Below are positions 61,758-64,000 of a stretch of DNA of 64,000 nucleotides, one piece after another (the first letter of the stretch is position 1; the number at the start of each line of letters is the position of its first letter). The notes beneath the pieces were generated by a model, which was given only the letters and a program-made list of their open reading frames with translations, was not told where the DNA came from and searched no databases. The position numbers and the translations under genes are program-made. This DNA comes from CBDBZL01 sp965213545 (GTDB lineage: Bacteria; Pseudomonadota; Alphaproteobacteria; Sphingomonadales; Sphingomonadaceae): NCBI GenBank assembly GCA_965213545.1, contig CBDBZL010000002.1:1116001-1180000 (forward strand), in the 5' to 3' direction.

Positions 61758-62981
61758 TTAGCCGCCGCGCCTCTCGCGCACCGGACGCACCGTCTCGCCC
61801 TCGCTCAGGAACCCGCCGGCACGCGCGACAATGGGCTCGCTGCCGTCAAGACCAGAAGCAATGGCGATGCCGCGCGCGCTGATCCGGCCCAGCTCGACCG
61901 GCCGGCGCACCACCTTGTTGCTGCGGTCGACCACGAACACGTAGCTGCCCGCATCATCGGACAGGATGGCGCTTTCGGGCAGCACGGGCGCGACCAGCCC
62001 GCCGCTGCTGATCTGGGCGGTCGCGAAACCGCCGGGCCGCAGTGCGGGCGCATAGCTGAGGGCAATGCGCGCGGTGCCCTGCCGGTCGCTTTCCTCGATG
62101 GTCGGAGCGATCTGCCAGACCTGGCCCGAGAACCGCTGTTCGGTGCCTGCGGGAATAACGCTGGCCGAAGCGCCGACATTGAGCTGCGCGAGGTCGTTTT
62201 CAGACAGGCGCGCGAGCAGTTCCATTTCGCCGCCGCGAGCGATGGAGAACAAGGTGGGCGACCCCGAACCGACCACCTGGCCGGGCTCGACATTGCGCTC
62301 GAGCACCAGCCCGGCGGCGGGCGCGACGATGTTGAGCCGCTCGTTGCGCGCCTGAAGCTCGCGCGACTGGGCCTGCGCCAGGCGCACCCGGCCGCGCGCC
62401 GCATCGCGGGTGGCGGTCAGCCGGTCGACATCGGCCTTGCTGATGAAACCGCGCTCGACCAGTTGCAGCGCGCGATCGAGATTGGACTGGGCGAGCTCGA
62501 GATCGGCCTGGGCGATATCGATCTGCGCCTGCTGGCTGGCGAGCTGCTGGGTCTGGACCGAGCGGTCGATCACCGCCAGCACCTGGCCCGCGCGCACCCA
62601 GTCGCCCGCGTCCACCGGCACCGAGACGACACGTCCGCCCTCGCCGACCACCCCCACCGGCAGCTCGCGGCGCGCGGCGAGCGTTCCGGTCGCGGTGATG
62701 GTTCCTGCCAGCGAAGCACGGCCGGGCGAAATGACGGTCACCGCCGGCGCGGTCCCTTCCGCATCGGGCGCGAAGGCAACCTCCTCCTCGCCGCGCGAAA
62801 GCATGAAGGCGGCAACGGCCAGAAAAACGACCGCGACGATGATGACGATGGCAAGACGCTTGCGCCGGCGCGAGCGAGCCTCGTCACTATCCGGATCAAG
62901 GTCAACGGGCCTAGCGGTCGCGCGATCGTCGGCGGGGCTGCCGGGCACGGTATCGAGGTCCAGTTTGGTCTCGTAATTCAT
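61758..62981 (-). CDS. RND efflux periplasmic adaptor (membrane fusion protein)
   Basis: A 407-residue adaptor. A membrane anchor (KRLAIVIIVAVVFLAVAAFML) is followed by a lipoyl domain (VVSVPVDAGDWVRAGQVLAVID). A long helical hairpin comes next (ASQQAQIDIAQADLELAQSNLDRALQLVERG). The returning lipoyl half is NIVAPAAGLVLERNVEPGQVV, and a barrel and membrane-proximal domain end the protein. It should link the RND pump (next gene, 9 bases away) to an outer-membrane channel. MNYETK at 62981 was chosen as start. No regulator gene is adjacent. Confidence 0.9.
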   Translation of the reverse strand: MNYETKLDLDTVPGSPADDRATARPVDLDPDSDEARSRRRKRLAIVIIVAVVFLAVAAFMLSRGEEEVAFAPDAEGTAPAVTVISPGRASLAGTITATGTLAARRELPVGVVGEGGRVVSVPVDAGDWVRAGQVLAVIDRSVQTQQLASQQAQIDIAQADLELAQSNLDRALQLVERGFISKADVDRLTATRDAARGRVRLAQAQSRELQARNERLNIVAPAAGLVLERNVEPGQVVGSGSPTLFSIARGGEMELLARLSENDLAQLNVGASASVIPAGTEQRFSGQVWQIAPTIEESDRQGTARIALSYAPALRPGGFATAQISSGGLVAPVLPESAILSDDAGSYVFVVDRSNKVVRRPVELGRISARGIAIASGLDGSEPIVARAGGFLSEGETVRPVRERRGG

Positions 62982-63244
62982 TCGCGGCGTCGGCCCCTGT
63001 CGATGGCAGGCCCCCCTATAGGGCGCATGCCGCGACCTGACCATCTATAGCCGGAGCGGTCGCCAGCCCATTAATAGGGTCTTGCAGCACCAAGGGCAAC
63101 GCGCTGTTGGCCAAATAGGCCGAAAGCCGCGCAAGCGGGGCGGATTTTGACCAAAGATAGAAGCAGGACCCGGCTTTCATCAGCCAGGTCATGCCGCTTC
63201 TATATTGATAACCTCGTTATAATGTCACCGCCAATGACTAGGCG

Positions 63245-63270
63245 GCGGTAATGAAGCCTGAGATTACCGC
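63245..63270 (-). terminator. Hairpin overlapping the end of the GlsB-like gene
   Basis: GCGGTAAT and ATTACCGC form a perfect 8-bp stem with a 10-base loop. It includes the stop codon of the reverse-strand gene. No T-run follows, so it may protect the message rather than terminate it. Confidence 0.4.
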
Positions 63271-63530
63271 ACCCTGCCGCGCTGGATAAGGTTGACGATA
63301 CCCAGCAAAACCACCGCACCGACAAGCGACATGAGCAGCCCCGGGATACTGAACGAAGTGAGCGTTGCATCAACGCCGAGCAGCGCGCTACCAAGAAACC
63401 CGCCGATCAACGCCCCGATGAGCCCAACAATGATGTTCCAGAAAATACCCATGGAGGCATCACGCCCCATGATCATGCTCGCGATCCAGCCGATAATGCC
63501 GCCCACGATAATTGCGACGATCCAACCCAT
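63264..63530 (-). CDS. GlsB/YeaQ/YmgE-family stress membrane protein
   Basis: An 88-residue protein of three short Gly-rich helices: IVAIIVGGIIGWIASMIM, IFWNIIVGLIGALIGGFLG and IPGLLMSLVGAVVLLGIVNLI. The pattern matches transglycosylase-associated/YeaQ proteins, small inner-membrane proteins induced in general stress. A perfect GGAAC-N16-CGTT promoter lies 39 bases upstream, linking it to the EcfG sigma factor regulon. A GAGGG Shine-Dalgarno precedes the ATG. Confidence 0.88.
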   Translation of the reverse strand: MGWIVAIIVGGIIGWIASMIMGRDASMGIFWNIIVGLIGALIGGFLGSALLGVDATLTSFSIPGLLMSLVGAVVLLGIVNLIQRGRVR

Positions 63531-63568
63531 GTGACCAATTCCCTCTGTTTAAGCCTCTTCGCCCATCA

Positions 63569-63593
63569 AACGCTGCTAACCTATGCGTGTTCC
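63569..63593 (-). promoter_or_regulatory. EcfG-type general stress promoter
   Basis: The reverse strand has GGAAC, 16 bases, CGTT. This is the consensus for EcfG/SigT sigma factors of the alphaproteobacterial general stress response. It faces the GlsB-like gene, and a start site about 30 bases before the ATG is expected. Confidence 0.7.
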
Positions 63594-64000
63594 GGTAGCG
63601 ACCGATGCTTTGGAACCCGCACTCTGGCCGCACCTAGTGTCTGCAAGGGGGCCTAGCAGAGCAATGCGCGCACCGCTGGCACGAGGCTTGGTTTGCCCGG
63701 GCTTTGTTCGAGATGATCCTCGAGGGGGGGTTCTACCAATCGTGTGGATAGCACAAGGATCGAGCAAACCCGCTACGAACGACTGTCGGTGTTATGAAGC
63801 CCTGATGGGTCGGGCGCTGAACTCGGGTGGGGGGTACATTGGCCCCGCGAGGTTTATTGGGGCATTTTGCGAGCCGGGCGATCTTCCACCGGGCCGGGAC
63901 ATGAGCGACCGGGCACAGCACCAGCGAAGCCTCAGGCGGTTTTGTGGCTAGACATATGCGGCAGTCGTGGTTTCGCGATTTGGCGCGTACTCGTCCGGTC
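63594..64000. other. 407-base end region without a recognised gene
   Basis: Short open frames occur on both strands but none has a Shine-Dalgarno, domain or plausible codon pattern. No tRNA fold is found. A gene may begin or end beyond the window. Confidence 0.4.

Noticed and set aside
63583..63951. A 122-codon forward frame at the window end
   Set aside because: It starts inside the EcfG promoter, has no SD and gives a product without any recognisable pattern.

Overview
The window is GC-rich bacterial DNA, almost certainly from an alphaproteobacterium of the order Sphingomonadales (Sphingomonadaceae or Erythrobacteraceae). The main reasons are the petA-petB-petC order, the folA-ribF-ileS-lspA-DUF3035 run, the MipA, PRC-barrel and DUF445 proteins, and a perfect EcfG-type general stress promoter in front of a GlsB-like gene. 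This taxonomic call rests on gene content and order; no database search was possible.

Bases 1-15119 hold a tightly packed catabolic locus. A divergent secreted DUF1838 protein (cut by the window edge) is followed by CitE-type lyase, MaoC hydratase, acyl-CoA dehydrogenase and two CaiB/BaiF CoA-transferases. A reverse-strand GntR/UTRA regulator interrupts the run. It then continues with two MmgE/PrpD proteins, a PaaK-like CoA ligase, an amidase, a HapK/RedY-like protein, an SDR, a PuuE/cyclic-imidase-type polysaccharide deacetylase homologue, an enoyl-CoA hydratase, a two-domain VOC protein and a YciI protein. Most neighbouring genes overlap by 1-8 bases, so they are probably translationally coupled. 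I infer that the substrate is a (cyclic) amide or imide, opened to a half-amide, deaminated to an acid, activated to a CoA thioester and cleaved by beta-oxidation-like and lyase steps. A 16-bp palindrome in the divergent promoter region is the best operator candidate for the GntR protein.

Bases 15224-34927 are mostly housekeeping and envelope genes: a quinone oxidoreductase, a secreted protein, an MscS channel, a MipA protein, a GAF-PAS-GGDEF-EAL protein, tRNA-Gly, an OmpA lipoprotein, a cation/proton antiporter, the cytochrome bc1 operon (petA, petB, petC), pgeF, pepN, an epimerase-like protein, an EamA transporter and a threonine aldolase. petB carries an apparent one-base deletion, and the usual neighbour apt survives only as a C-terminal remnant behind petC.

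Bases 34970-38191 are a 3.2-kb mobile element inserted between ltaE and a small acetyltransferase gene. It has about 29-30-bp terminal inverted repeats and an exact 8-bp target duplication. It carries an IS1-family transposase plus four passenger genes: a HigB-like toxin, a HigA antitoxin fused to an ImmA/IrrE zinc peptidase domain, an unrecognised protein and a small basic KGG-type protein. Its far end resembles the promoter end of the IS itself. This is the most interesting mobile structure in the window.

Bases 38210-64000 return to the core genome: acetyltransferase, PRC-barrel protein, two PH-domain membrane proteins, tRNA-Thr, gpmA, purE-purK, folA, ribF-ileS-lspA-DUF3035, a CNNM/CBS protein, an OmpA-family protein, cysQ, sucC without an adjacent sucD, two poorly conserved small genes, DUF445, an RND pump with its membrane fusion protein, and a GlsB-family stress protein. 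ribF and ileS each contain in-frame short tandem repeats, and ileS also has a compositionally odd patch in its editing domain.
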